In this document: positions 1 through 10,171 of the stretch, in pieces | Layout: each line of letters starts with the position of its first letter | How positions within the stretch are numbered: the stretch's first letter is position 1 | Assembly (NCBI RefSeq): GCF_007746075.1 | Contig: NZ_CP036339.1 | Coordinates: 1,450,856-1,514,855, forward strand | Length of the DNA stretch: 64,000 nucleotides | Direction: 5' to 3' | From: Lacipirellula limnantheis | Lineage (GTDB): Bacteria; Planctomycetota; Planctomycetia; Pirellulales; Lacipirellulaceae | The notes under the pieces: generated by a model | The model's database searches: none | The model's input: only the letters and a program-made list of their open reading frames with translations | What the model was told of the DNA's origin: nothing | Program-made: the position numbers and the translations under genes

Positions 1-45
1 AGGAGGATGATCGCGACGAGATTGACCCAGACTACCGGCATCATG

Positions 46-2148
46 TTAGACGGCCCTCTGCGCCAGCTCCCGGCGCTGGCTTGGCGACAGCCAAGGACTC
101 GATAACTGCACGGTGAACGCGATCGCCGCCGCTAACAGCATCCCGGTCGGCTGCGGGAACCACCAGAGGAAGGTGAGCGCCCAGCCAATGAACCCGGCGA
201 ACGCGATTGCCCAGAGGCTTACGCGGCTCGGGCGGGTCCACTCGGCCATCCGCCACCACCGCAGGGCGACGAACAGGAAGGCAAAATAGGCGACCTGCAT
301 CGTCATCGGGACGATCACATTGCCGCTGTTGTACGCGGCCTGCACGCCGTCGACGTTCCAATCAAACAACTCTTGAAACATGGTCTCAGTCGGGCCGGGC
401 GAAAAACCATGGGAAGCGGGCAACCCGACGTACGCCATGTTCGAGATTGCCCAAGCGGCGAGGCCAACCAACGCCCCGGCGAGCAAGTTAAAGAAGCGGA
501 GCGGGGCATGATCCTCCATCTTCCCTTCAATGAGCTGGCTCGGAATAATCAGCGCCCAACTGGCGAGCGAGGTGACCATCGCCATCCAGAGGTAGAGCTC
601 CAGATGGAGTTCCGGCGCGATGATCAGACAAGCGAGCAGCGCGGCCACCGGGCCGACGATGCCAGCCGCGAGCATTGAACCGAGCACCGAACTCGCACGT
701 TGGCGGGCAGGCCGCGCCTGCAACTCCTGATAGGCCGCATGCCGCCAGCTTGCTTGTCCGCGGCGCCGCCAAGGATGCTTCGTTGAGACAGGCTGAGCCG
801 CCGTTGCCAGCTGAGGCTGATGGGTGGGCGGCGCGCTTTCGCTTGCGGTCAATTCATTTGCCAGCGGACTGTCTACTGCGAACGCCGACCGATTGTTGCC
901 GCCAACAACTTCCAGACGGACGTTAGGATCTGTCGTCGTCGACTGCACAATGACCCGAACGATACGATAAAGGCAGTAAGGAACGACGAACGTCGTCAAG
1001 AGCGCCATTACCACCGGCCAGATCTGCGTCACAGCGATGAAACACCCAACCAAAAAGGCCAACCGTCCGACGATCGGCCATTGGTCGTAGTTCATGTCGC
1101 GTCGCACCGTCTTCCAGACGGACTCGACGCCGTGCCAAAGGGGCTCGGGGTCGCGGTGGAAGAACGCAACGAGGCTGTCGTCCCGAGTGGGCATGGACGC
1201 GGTACGCACCGGCGGCGCAGTTGGACCGCCCGGACTGTTAAATCCGTTCGCGGTTGCGGCAGCGAACGCAGGCGACGGTTGCGCTCCGCGATCGACGCCC
1301 CGCAGGAGTTGCATCATTTCGGCGGCGCTATTGATCCGCTGCTCGGGATCCTTTGCCATCGCGCCGCGCACCACGGTGCGGAACGGTTCGTCCAGCAGTT
1401 CCAGCTTCGGTTCGGCGGTGAGGTGCTTCATCAGCACTTCGCCGACGCTTTCGCCTTCGAACGGCACGCGGCCGGTGATCATCTCATAGAGGATGATGCC
1501 CAGGGCGTAGGCGTCGATCTCGCGGCCATAACGGCCGTTCGCGATCTCCGGCGCCATGTAATGGACGGTGCCGACGCTCTCGGTCTGTCCGCTACGGCGA
1601 CTGCAGGAGATGAACTTCGAAAGGCCGTAGTCGCCGATCTTGACGATGCCGTCGTCGACAAAAATGTTCGCTGGCTTCAGATCGCGATGGACGATGCCGT
1701 GATCGTGGAGATAAGCGACGGCTGCGCAAATTCCTTCGAACCAGCGCATCGCCTCGGCCGTCGGCATACCACTCGGGTAGCGATCGATCGCGTCTTCAAG
1801 CGACTCGCCGGAGACGTATTCCATCACCACCCAGCGATCTTCGTGCTCGTCAGACTTGATGTCGTAGAGGGCGACGAGATTTGGGTGCTTGAGATTCAAG
1901 CAATGGGTGACGCCGCGGAGCTCGACTTCCAGGTTGCGCCGGATCAGCTTCAGCGCGACTTCCTTGCCGGCGTCGCTCACGGCGAAGTAAACTTCGCCGA
2001 AGCCGCCGCGGCCGACGCCGCGCTTGATCGTGTAGCCATCCAACGGTCGCGAGCCGCTCGGGTAGGTGAACCGCATGGGCGGTTTGACCTGCAAGTCGAC
2101 GTCGTCGGATTGGACGGGGGATGGATTCATTTCCAAAAGTGCGGTCAT
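46..2148 (-). CDS. Transmembrane serine/threonine protein kinase
   Basis: A Hanks-type kinase of about 700 aa that phosphorylates proteins on Ser/Thr, anchored in the membrane. Visible kinase features: glycine-rich loop GRGGFGEVY near residue 50, VALK lysine near 67, HRDLKPAN near 154, and an activation segment ending [11 protein letters not shown]. The metal-binding DFG is written DYG, a conservative change found in active kinases. After a Pro-rich linker the C-terminal half holds about seven or eight hydrophobic segments, so the kinase domain should face the cytoplasm with no large external sensor. The ATG at 2146-2148 is preferred over an upstream in-frame TTG at 2181 that has no convincing ribosome binding site. 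It lies downstream of an FHA gene on the same strand; FHA domains bind phospho-threonine, so the two may work together (inference). Confidence 0.93.
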   Translation of the reverse strand: MTALLEMNPSPVQSDDVDLQVKPPMRFTYPSGSRPLDGYTIKRGVGRGGFGEVYFAVSDAGKEVALKLIRRNLEVELRGVTHCLNLKHPNLVALYDIKSDEHEDRWVVMEYVSGESLEDAIDRYPSGMPTAEAMRWFEGICAAVAYLHDHGIVHRDLKPANIFVDDGIVKIGDYGLSKFISCSRRSGQTESVGTVHYMAPEIANGRYGREIDAYALGIILYEMITGRVPFEGESVGEVLMKHLTAEPKLELLDEPFRTVVRGAMAKDPEQRINSAAEMMQLLRGVDRGAQPSPAFAAATANGFNSPGGPTAPPVRTASMPTRDDSLVAFFHRDPEPLWHGVESVWKTVRRDMNYDQWPIVGRLAFLVGCFIAVTQIWPVVMALLTTFVVPYCLYRIVRVIVQSTTTDPNVRLEVVGGNNRSAFAVDSPLANELTASESAPPTHQPQLATAAQPVSTKHPWRRRGQASWRHAAYQELQARPARQRASSVLGSMLAAGIVGPVAALLACLIIAPELHLELYLWMAMVTSLASWALIIPSQLIEGKMEDHAPLRFFNLLAGALVGLAAWAISNMAYVGLPASHGFSPGPTETMFQELFDWNVDGVQAAYNSGNVIVPMTMQVAYFAFLFVALRWWRMAEWTRPSRVSLWAIAFAGFIGWALTFLWWFPQPTGMLLAAAIAFTVQLSSPWLSPSQRRELAQRAV

Positions 2149-2186
2149 GGTCGAGTCATTCCGATCTCGATGGTTCGTCAATCGCT

Positions 2187-2283
2187 TTCACCACAGAGAA
2201 CACAGAGGAGGAGAATTGCTTCAGACGTTCTCGACGCGGTTTAAATGCTCTGACTCCGTGCTCTCTGTGTCCTCTGTGGTAAA
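2187..2283. repeat. CCACAGAG-type hairpin repeat, copy 1
   Basis: The left arm reads ACCACAGAGAACACAGAGG and the right arm CTCTGTGTCCTCTGTGGT, about 50 bases apart, so the transcript can fold into one long imperfect hairpin. Similar elements are at 3808-3924 and 59529-59615. The element fills the gap between the FHA gene and the kinase gene. It resembles the REP/BIME-like elements scattered in planctomycete genomes; no function is demonstrated. Confidence 0.85.
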
Positions 2284-2335
2284 CGTATTTGACATTCGCT
2301 TTATTGTAACCGGCCTTGCCGGCGGGCGGCGACTT

Positions 2336-3796
2336 TCACAATTCTTCGAGGCTTAAGGCGAATTCTTCGCCTTCGATTCGGCAATTGCCGCTCACGGCCG
2401 CCTGCCCGGTGCAGGTTTGACCTTCGATTTCAATCTGTTTTTGCGTCCGGCACATCAGTTCGTCGTTGCGACGGAACAGGACCAAGTCGCCTGTCCAGTC
2501 GCGACAACGAATGTGGCTGTGCGATTGGGGACCCAGGATGCAGCTCTCGCTCATCAGGACGATCGCGTCGACCGCAGGTTCAGTTCGGTGCCGCGAAACA
2601 ATTTCGAGCACGGCCGTGGCGCTCAAGGCGTGGGGCTTGCGAAAGCGCAGTTCAACGCCATTGCCGAGCGTGATCAGCGACTTGTCGCGGAGCACCGTCG
2701 GCTCGGTGACGATACGGCCGTCGATCGCCGTCTTGTGCAGCGGCGTGAGGACGTAGGCTTCGCGCTCGCGGCGGACGATGGCGTGCCGTCGGGAGAGGTC
2801 GGCCAAGATCGGCACGTCGACGCCCCCTTCAGCCGCAGGTTGCCCCAGGACGATTTCGTCTCCCATGCAAATCATGTACGCGCCGACTTCGTCGATCCAT
2901 GCGACGATGCGCTTGCCGGGAGTCCGCTCGTTGATCACCGTATCCACCTTGCCGTTTCGCGCTAGCTGCCGCGTGCTCTCTGCCAATCGCTGCGCGGCTG
3001 GGGTGCGCTGCCAGGGCGTCTTCGCGGCGAGGCCGTTCGGCTTGTAGGGAAGCGTGACTTCCATTCCCACCACCTGCCACGCGCGATGACGGGCTTGCCG
3101 CGCCGCGGAATGCTGTGGAGCTAATTCTAGCAAGGATTCGGCCGTCTTAAGGACTTCCGTCCAGTTGCTTGCAGCGAGGGCCGCGTGAAGTTGGGAGTCG
3201 AGCTGGTGGATCGAAGCCGCGGCGTCGTGCAGTTTGGCGGAACGATCCTGCAAGCCGAGCCGCACATTCTCCGGCGCATCGCCTGGCAGTAGTCGCTGCG
3301 CTTTCTCCAGCGATTCAATCGCGGAGGTCACGTCGCCGCGGCGGGCTCGCAGATCAGAATGTTCGAGATGTTGAGCAATCATTTGCCATGTGCGGCGATC
3401 GACGCCGCCCAAACGCCGGTGTTCCATCCGTTCTAAGGCCTGCCGGGCCGCCGCCGCGTCACCCTGGGCCAAAAGATTCTGGGCCTTTTGCAGCCGCCGG
3501 CGGGTTTCGTCCTGCCGAACGTCGCTGAGGGCCGTTTCGACGGCGCCGAGGCGCGCCGCCCGATCGAGATCCTTCCAGCCCGCCTGGCTGTTGCCGTTCT
3601 CGATGCGCTGCCGAGCCCGCGTCACCAGCTGCCCGGCGAGTTCCTGGGAGAGCCGCTTGGCGGGCAAGAACTCGCGAAGCTTCTCGCTGCTGAGCATCTC
3701 GGCAGCCTCATCCCACCGACCATCCGCCATGGCCAGGCGAGCTTCGCGTAGTTGAAATCGCCATGCCGGGAACATGAGGGACATCCTGTAAGGCAT
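2336..3796 (-). CDS. FHA domain-containing protein with TPR-like N-terminal half
   Basis: Cytoplasmic protein of up to 486 aa without a signal peptide. The N-terminal 280 residues are Ala/Leu/Arg-rich helices with the look of TPR-type repeats. A forkhead-associated domain follows around residues 310-385, with the conserved LSRRHA turn (the SxxH of FHA) and a final LITLGNG strand. The last 80 residues (ILGPQSHSHIRCRDW and onward) look like a second, more diverged FHA fold. FHA domains recognise phospho-threonine, so the downstream kinase is a natural partner (inference). Three starts are possible: ATG 3796, 3784 and 3775. The last has AGGATG about eight bases upstream and may be the real one. 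Confidence 0.87.
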   Translation of the reverse strand: MPYRMSLMFPAWRFQLREARLAMADGRWDEAAEMLSSEKLREFLPAKRLSQELAGQLVTRARQRIENGNSQAGWKDLDRAARLGAVETALSDVRQDETRRRLQKAQNLLAQGDAAAARQALERMEHRRLGGVDRRTWQMIAQHLEHSDLRARRGDVTSAIESLEKAQRLLPGDAPENVRLGLQDRSAKLHDAAASIHQLDSQLHAALAASNWTEVLKTAESLLELAPQHSAARQARHRAWQVVGMEVTLPYKPNGLAAKTPWQRTPAAQRLAESTRQLARNGKVDTVINERTPGKRIVAWIDEVGAYMICMGDEIVLGQPAAEGGVDVPILADLSRRHAIVRREREAYVLTPLHKTAIDGRIVTEPTVLRDKSLITLGNGVELRFRKPHALSATAVLEIVSRHRTEPAVDAIVLMSESCILGPQSHSHIRCRDWTGDLVLFRRNDELMCRTQKQIEIEGQTCTGQAAVSGNCRIEGEEFALSLEEL

Positions 3797-3807
3797 ACGA
3801 CAAAGCT

Positions 3808-3924
3808 TTAACCGCAGAGACCACAGAGTTCACAGAGAAGAAAGCAAGAGACGTCGAGCGTTCTCGCTCAAGTTACTAACTCGCCTTCTTCCTCCGTGTT
3901 CTCTGTGTGCTCTGTGGTAAAAAA
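3808..3924. repeat. CCACAGAG-type hairpin repeat, copy 2
   Basis: Arms GCAGAGACCACAGAGTTCA and CGTGTTCTCTGTGTGCTCTG are inverted relative to each other around a roughly 60-base middle. It fills most of the gap between the coiled-coil gene and the FHA gene and is related to copy 1 at 2187-2283. The middle parts of the copies differ while the arms are kept. Confidence 0.85.
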
Positions 3925-3935
3925 TAGCCGGCGTA

Positions 3936-4766
3936 CTACTCAGCAAAGCTCGCGGTGGCGATTTTAGCTTCGCTGCGGGCTTTCAGGTCGTCGCTTTCCG
4001 ATTCGAGGCCGAAGTATTCGGCGACTTGCGTGGTGACGTCTTCGGCTTCGGTCTCGTCAAGCGGGATTTCTTCCTGGAACGTCGTGTCGGCATTGGCCAG
4101 CTTCGCGGCGACGTCGAGCTTGGTACGGATGTCGACCATCAGTTGCTTGGCGCGGGCCAACTTGCTGTCGTCGAACTGGAAGTCGCTCGAGGCCTCGGCC
4201 ACTTCGACCAGCTTCAGCTTCGCTTCAAGGTTCTCGACGTCGACCTGCAGTTGACGTTGGGCGCCCATCATGGCGGTGAGCTTCTCGCGGGCAGCATCAA
4301 GATTGCGCTGACGGGCGTCGCGCATCTGCTGCAGGCTTTCGATCGTGCCGTCGACGGTCTTGTAACGGTTGAATCGACGGGCGAGATCTTCCTTCACTTC
4401 GCCTTCGCTATAGCTGTGGCCGGCGTAGCGGAAGACGTTCTTGCCGCTGCTGAGATCGCTCTGCAGTCGCATAATTTCTGACTTGTCCTTCTCGGCCTTG
4501 GCAGTTGCGGTTTCGAGCCGCTTGTCGAGCTCAGCCACCTCGACCTCTTCCTTGGCGATGACGTGCATCGAGTGACGAATCTCGGGCTCCAAGTCGCGCA
4601 CCATGTTACGGGCGCGGTCGATCTGAAACGTCATGGGGACGCTGTCTTCGACCGAGTCCGAAACTTGACGGCAACCGGTGGTGACATAACTGCCGAGGTT
4701 CGTGGCGCCGAGAACCCCCCCCAGCACTCCGACGCCCAGCGTCGTTACGATCAGCTTCTTGATCAT
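3936..4766 (-). CDS. Exported coiled-coil protein of unknown function
   Basis: A 276-aa protein. Residues 1-27 (MIKKLIVTTLGVGVLGGVLG) form a hydrophobic signal or anchor segment. Residues from about 50 to 215 are heptad-like and rich in Glu, Lys, Leu, Arg and Ala, typical of a long coiled coil; the C-terminus is acidic. I do not recognise a characterised family, though proteins of this build occur in planctomycetes. The start has a strong GGAGG about eight bases upstream. It is the first gene of a minus-strand series with the FHA protein and the kinase, separated from them by hairpin repeats; a structural or scaffold role in the envelope is possible but not shown. Confidence 0.8.
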   Translation of the reverse strand: MIKKLIVTTLGVGVLGGVLGATNLGSYVTTGCRQVSDSVEDSVPMTFQIDRARNMVRDLEPEIRHSMHVIAKEEVEVAELDKRLETATAKAEKDKSEIMRLQSDLSSGKNVFRYAGHSYSEGEVKEDLARRFNRYKTVDGTIESLQQMRDARQRNLDAAREKLTAMMGAQRQLQVDVENLEAKLKLVEVAEASSDFQFDDSKLARAKQLMVDIRTKLDVAAKLANADTTFQEEIPLDETEAEDVTTQVAEYFGLESESDDLKARSEAKIATASFAE

Positions 4767-5024
4767 GGCATTGGCCTCCGAAAATGGCCCGAAACGTAGG
4801 CTCGGGCAGACGTGAGTGGATCGCTTTCCGCGGCGACGAGGCTTGGCGGGCCGAACTCCTGCTACCTAGGATTTCGCGGCGCATTGAGCGATCTTGGCGG
4901 ATCGGGCCAAAAATCCGACAATGCAGCTTCGAACCCCGCCGCCGCCATCTGCGTAGCGAAAGCCACGGCCGCGCCGTGTCTGCGGGAGATTCGTCCGCAA
5001 CCCTCCTAACTTGCCGAGATTTTC

Positions 5025-5969
5025 ATGATTCGTCGCTTTTTTGTGTTGCTTGCCCTCCCTGGCCTCACGCTGTTGGGCGTCAGCGGCTGCAGCAAGCCGG
5101 CTCTCGACCCCGCCGTGGTCGCCAAGCACCGCACCGCCCTGCTGCTGGGGGAGGAACCGGATGGCGCCCAGACGGTCCTGGAAGTGCGCGAGGTGATGTT
5201 CGGGGCCCCGGCTGAAACAGGCGTGCCGCACGATCACGACGGCGACGGCGTCGCTGATCACGCCCCGGAAGATCACCCTGCTGAAGAAGAAGCTACGGAA
5301 GGGGCGGACCATGATCATGACGGCGACGGCGCTGCCGACCATGCGGCGGAAGATCACGACCATGCGGCCGAAGGCGAAGCCGATCACGACCATGACGGCG
5401 ACGGCAAGTCGGACCATGCCGCTGAGGAGCACGACGCTGCCCACGAAGAAGGGGAAGAACACGATCACGATCACGATGGGGACGGCAAGGCAGATCATGC
5501 GGCTGAAGAGCACGATCACGCCCACGAGGGCGATGACCATGACCATGCCGATCACGACCACGCTCACGAGACAAAGTCGCCGCTTGTGGAAGAACTCGAC
5601 GTGGTTCTGGTCGGATCCGTCGGCGGCGTGCCGAACCCTTCGGATCAATCAACGCCGGACTTCCCATTCGCCAAAGGCCAGGCGATCTTCTTCCTGGTCG
5701 ACCCCGAAGTCGCTGCCGAGGCCGAAGAGCATGCCCACACGCACGCACCTGGCGAAGAATGCGCCTTCTGCGCCGCGCACGCTGGCGACGCGGCGCATGC
5801 GATCGCGGTCGTTCAATTCGCTGACGAGAAAGGCAAACCGCTGGCCGTCGACTCTCGTGAGTTGTTCGAACTAAAGGAAAAAGAAACGGTCGTCGTCAAA
5901 GGCAAGGCGAAGGCGGCTGCCAACGGGATGATCACCGTGGATGCGACGGGGCTCTACGTCCGTCGCTAG
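5025..5969 (+). CDS. Histidine/aspartate-repeat lipoprotein, probable metal-binding
   Basis: A 314-aa predicted lipoprotein: hydrophobic leader followed by the lipobox LGVSGC with Cys22. Residues about 65-185 contain four repeats of the form DHDHDGDGxxDHAxE, then a tail of HDHAH runs. Each repeat joins a histidine cluster, as in zinc- or copper-binding segments, to a DxDxDG loop, as in EF-hand, TSP3 or dockerin calcium loops. A later HAHTHAPGEECAFCAAHAGDAAHA segment adds a CxxC with flanking histidines. The product should sit in the envelope and could buffer or capture metal ions (inference). The next gene encodes a secreted HMA metal-binding protein, which supports a metal-handling role. Confidence 0.85.
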   Translation: MIRRFFVLLALPGLTLLGVSGCSKPALDPAVVAKHRTALLLGEEPDGAQTVLEVREVMFGAPAETGVPHDHDGDGVADHAPEDHPAEEEATEGADHDHDGDGAADHAAEDHDHAAEGEADHDHDGDGKSDHAAEEHDAAHEEGEEHDHDHDGDGKADHAAEEHDHAHEGDDHDHADHDHAHETKSPLVEELDVVLVGSVGGVPNPSDQSTPDFPFAKGQAIFFLVDPEVAAEAEEHAHTHAPGEECAFCAAHAGDAAHAIAVVQFADEKGKPLAVDSRELFELKEKETVVVKGKAKAAANGMITVDATGLYVRR

Positions 5970-5978
5970 TGCGTCCAT

Positions 5979-6005
5979 TGTCATTCTGAGCGAAGCGAAG
6001 AATCC
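5979..6005. repeat. CATTCTGAGCGAAGCGAAGAAT interspersed repeat
   Basis: The short partly palindromic sequence TCATTCTGAGCGAAGCGAAG is related to sequences at 32281-32304 (TCATCCTGAGCGGAGCGAGG) and, inverted, at 59732-59771. Such elements are widespread in intergenic DNA of several phyla. Here it lies between the lipoprotein and HMA genes. Confidence 0.75.
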
Positions 6006-6063
6006 TTCCCCCGGCTCGATTCGCCGTTCCCAAAACTCACTCAACTCACAACAGAAATTCAAT

Positions 6064-6477
6064 ATGGTTCGTTCCTTTATAGGCGTTGCGTTCTCGCTCG
6101 CGTTTCTCTGCACGACCCTCCAACTGGCTCCTGCCGCTGAGAAGACGCCCGCCGTTGCCGCCGAAATCAAACTCGCCCCACACGAAACAGCCATCTACGT
6201 CGGCGACATGCACTGCGCCACCTGTGCGAAGAAAATCTCCGGCAAGCTCTTCCGCGTTAAAGGAGTGATGAAGGTTCGCACGAATGTCAAGCAGCACGTC
6301 GCGATCGTGACGCCGCAATCGAAAAAGGTGGTGGACGTGAGCTCCGCCTGGAAGGCCGTTCAGGCGGCCGGCTTCGAGCCCGTCAAACTCATCGGTCCTG
6401 AAGGGACCTATGTTGCCGACGAGAAGTCGAAGGAGCCGGTCAAATCGACTGAATCCGCAACGGGAGAGAAGTCGTAA
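6064..6477 (+). CDS. Secreted heavy-metal-associated (HMA) domain protein
   Basis: A 137-aa protein with signal peptide MVRSFIGVAFSLAFLCTTLQ and an HMA fold of about 65 residues. The metal-binding motif GDMHCATC places Cys51 and Cys54 in the classic MxCxxC position, followed by the expected KISGKLFRVKGV helix. HMA proteins bind Cu(I), Hg or Zn; most are cytosolic chaperones or ATPase domains, so a signal peptide is unusual and suggests a periplasmic carrier. The start at 6064 is chosen because the signal peptide begins there; the upstream in-frame codons translate the interspersed repeat. It lies 94 bases after the His/Asp-rich lipoprotein and probably shares its role. The C-terminus is a charged, low-complexity tail. 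Confidence 0.87.
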   Translation: MVRSFIGVAFSLAFLCTTLQLAPAAEKTPAVAAEIKLAPHETAIYVGDMHCATCAKKISGKLFRVKGVMKVRTNVKQHVAIVTPQSKKVVDVSSAWKAVQAAGFEPVKLIGPEGTYVADEKSKEPVKSTESATGEKS

Positions 6478-6524
6478 ACACAGGCAACGCCCCATTGCGT
6501 GGACCTGTGACTGGCCGCCTCCCA

Positions 6525-6995
6525 ATGAACGACATCACCATCGAGCGAGCCCCGCGCGGCTGGTTATTGCGCACTGCCTGCATCGTCCCGCGCCCCCTCG
6601 ACGAAGTCTTCCCCTTCTTCGCCGATGCGATGAACCTCGAGCGGATCACGCCGCCCCTCGTTCGGCTCCGCGTGTTGACTCCGGCGCCAATTGTCATGCG
6701 CCAGGGACTGCTCATCGACTACTGGCTCCGCATCAGGGGCGTTCCGGTCCACTGGCAGACGGAGATCACAGCCTGGGAGCCGCAGCGCCGCTTCGTCGAC
6801 GAGCAGCGCCGCGGCCCCTACAAGTTCTGGCGGCATGAGCACACGTTCGAAGCGTGCGAAGGCGGCACCCGCATGGTCGACGAGGTTCACTACGGCGTCC
6901 CTGGCGGCCGATTGGTAAACTGGCTGCTCGTCGGTCGCGATGTGCGGAAGATCTTTGCGTATCGGCAGCAGGCGCTGCGCGACATCTTCTTCTAG
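6525..6995 (+). CDS. SRPBCC superfamily protein
   Basis: A cytoplasmic protein of 156 aa with the START/SRPBCC (polyketide cyclase-like) pattern. An N-terminal strand is followed by PRPLDEVFPFFADAMNLERI, the typical opening helix, then VPVHWQTEITAWEPQRRFVDEQ and a terminal helix. These folds form a hydrophobic ligand pocket; the ligand cannot be told from sequence. The ATG at 6525 is chosen because the homologous fold starts there. It is 48 bases after the HMA gene and may be co-transcribed, though no functional link is evident. It converges with the thioredoxin-like gene across a hairpin-rich gap. Confidence 0.82.
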   Translation: MNDITIERAPRGWLLRTACIVPRPLDEVFPFFADAMNLERITPPLVRLRVLTPAPIVMRQGLLIDYWLRIRGVPVHWQTEITAWEPQRRFVDEQRRGPYKFWRHEHTFEACEGGTRMVDEVHYGVPGGRLVNWLLVGRDVRKIFAYRQQALRDIFF

Positions 6996-7080
6996 CCCCC
7001 GGCTCCGCCGGGGGATCGCGCGGCTAGCTAAGCGGTTGTGCGCTGCAGACCGACCCCGGGGCGGAGCCCGGGGCTGTAGA
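6994..7080. repeat. GC-rich inverted repeat element, copy 1
   Basis: Two G+C palindromes, AGCCCCCGGCTCCGCCGGGG and CCCCGGGGCGGAGCCCGGGG, lie about 40 bases apart and are also roughly inverted relative to each other. The whole can fold as one large stem or two small hairpins. It sits exactly between two convergent stop codons, where it could act as a two-way terminator. A related element is at 32327-32415. Confidence 0.85.
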
Positions 7081-7085
7081 CATCG

Positions 7086-7832
7086 CTACTTCGTTAACTC
7101 CGCCAGCGTCTGCCGCAATTCGCGTCGCGTCGCTTCGCTGTACTCGATGTCAAACCACGCGACCTTCCCGGCCGAGTCGAGCACATACACGCGCGGCAAC
7201 GACCGCTCGCCCACCTGAGCGAGCGCCGCGCCGTCGACGTCCGCCAGCTGCGTCAGGACAGCGCCGGCAGACTTGATTAGACCGTCGGATTTCTCATTCG
7301 CAGGGCCCTCGGCGATGCCCACGAACCCGACGCCCTTGCCGCCGAAGGCCGCGGCCTCGAGGCCGAGATCAATCAGCGCTCCCTCTGCCATCCAACGATC
7401 GGGTCCCCAGAACAACACCACCGTCGCTTTCTTCCCGGCGAAGTCGGCGACCTTTGCATTTCCGCCGCCAACTTTCGGCAGCGCGATTGCAGGGAATGCG
7501 TCGCCGACGTTGATCTTGCAGAGTTGGGCGTGATCAGCTGCCAGCAAGACCGGCGGCACGCTCGCGGAATAGGTTTCAGTCACCGGCTTGGCGGCCGTCC
7601 GTGCGAGCGGCTTGGCCGGCGTCTTCGCCAACTCACTCCTCGGCGCTACAGGGCTGTCGGCGGGAATTCCGGCGTCGCCGGCCGACTGAGCTTTTCGCTC
7701 GCTCGACTCTTCCGCCACAACTGTCGCGGCGGCCCCCGTCGCGGGCTCGCTGCAAGCCGCGATGAACGGAGCTACGCCCCCGCCGCCAATGATGGCCAGT
7801 GCCAGACGATTGATCCAACCAGTTCGATCCAT
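7086..7832 (-). CDS. Thioredoxin-fold (TlpA/redoxin-like) lipoprotein without catalytic cysteines
   Basis: A predicted lipoprotein of 248 aa with leader ending APFIAAC, Cys27 being the lipidation site. After an Ala/Pro-rich linker the last 150 residues follow the TlpA/AhpC-TSA pattern: INVGDAFPAIALPKVGG, then KKATVVLFWGPDRWMAEGAL, later RSLPRVYVLDSAGKVAWF with the cis-proline. Where active members have WCxxC, this protein has WGPDRW, so it cannot do thiol-disulfide exchange at the usual site. It may be a binding or structural relative. The ATG at 7830-7832 is chosen because the lipoprotein leader begins there. It stands alone, convergent with the SRPBCC gene. Confidence 0.82.
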   Translation of the reverse strand: MDRTGWINRLALAIIGGGGVAPFIAACSEPATGAAATVVAEESSERKAQSAGDAGIPADSPVAPRSELAKTPAKPLARTAAKPVTETYSASVPPVLLAADHAQLCKINVGDAFPAIALPKVGGGNAKVADFAGKKATVVLFWGPDRWMAEGALIDLGLEAAAFGGKGVGFVGIAEGPANEKSDGLIKSAGAVLTQLADVDGAALAQVGERSLPRVYVLDSAGKVAWFDIEYSEATRRELRQTLAELTK

Positions 7833-8093
7833 GATTCGATCCTCCGCGCCTTGAAGCAACGCCCCTCATTCTCCGCTGGGCGCGTAGAGGGTCAACCACC
7901 GTCGATAGCGGCTGGCCGGTTTGCCTAGCGAATTTGAGGGGCGTGCGCCCGCTGTATGCGAGGATGTAACGCTGGCGGGGGTAGTGATGGCAAACTATCC
8001 ATGACCCAAGCCGCCGGCTCTGCCGGTGGACGAGCTATCATCGGCCCCAATCACACGATGTCCATTGGCGGAGACAATGGCTTTGATGAACTT

Positions 8094-9866
<1,773 letters not shown>

Positions 9867-10171
9867 GCGTCTTGCCTCGAGAATCTATTGAAGGGGGAAG
9901 CCCCCGGAAACCACTGCCCAGGCCGGCGGCGCTCTACCAGGAGCCCGCCCGCTCGGGGGAAGTTCGCAATTCTAGTTGGCGGGGGGAAGAGCGCAAAGGC
10001 GAACGAGGGGGCGAGGGCCGAAACGAGGGCGTCTGGGGGCGTTCCGGACCATGGATGGCGGGCGTTTGCAGACTGATTTTCACGCAAAGGCGAGAAGGCG
10101 CAAAGAAGACGGTACGAGAAATAGTCCGCCAAATTTCTCGCATTTCCTTTGTGCCTTTGCGTGAGATAACT
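9867..10171. other. Gap with an inverted CACGCAAAGGCG repeat
   Basis: No gene is seen in these 305 bases. The part from 10078 to 10165 is a hairpin repeat with arms TTTCACGCAAAGGCG and CCTTTGTGCCTTTGCGTGAG, a family found in many planctomycete and other genomes. The rest is likely the aspS leader and promoter. Confidence 0.75.

Noticed and set aside
820..2244. 474-codon plus-strand open frame opposite the first kinase gene
   Set aside because: It is the antisense shadow of the kinase; no family motif, and the kinase motifs on the other strand are complete.
5227..5575. Tandem DNA repeats that might be taken for a CRISPR or satellite
   Set aside because: They are the coding repeats of the His/Asp-rich lipoprotein, irregularly spaced and in frame.
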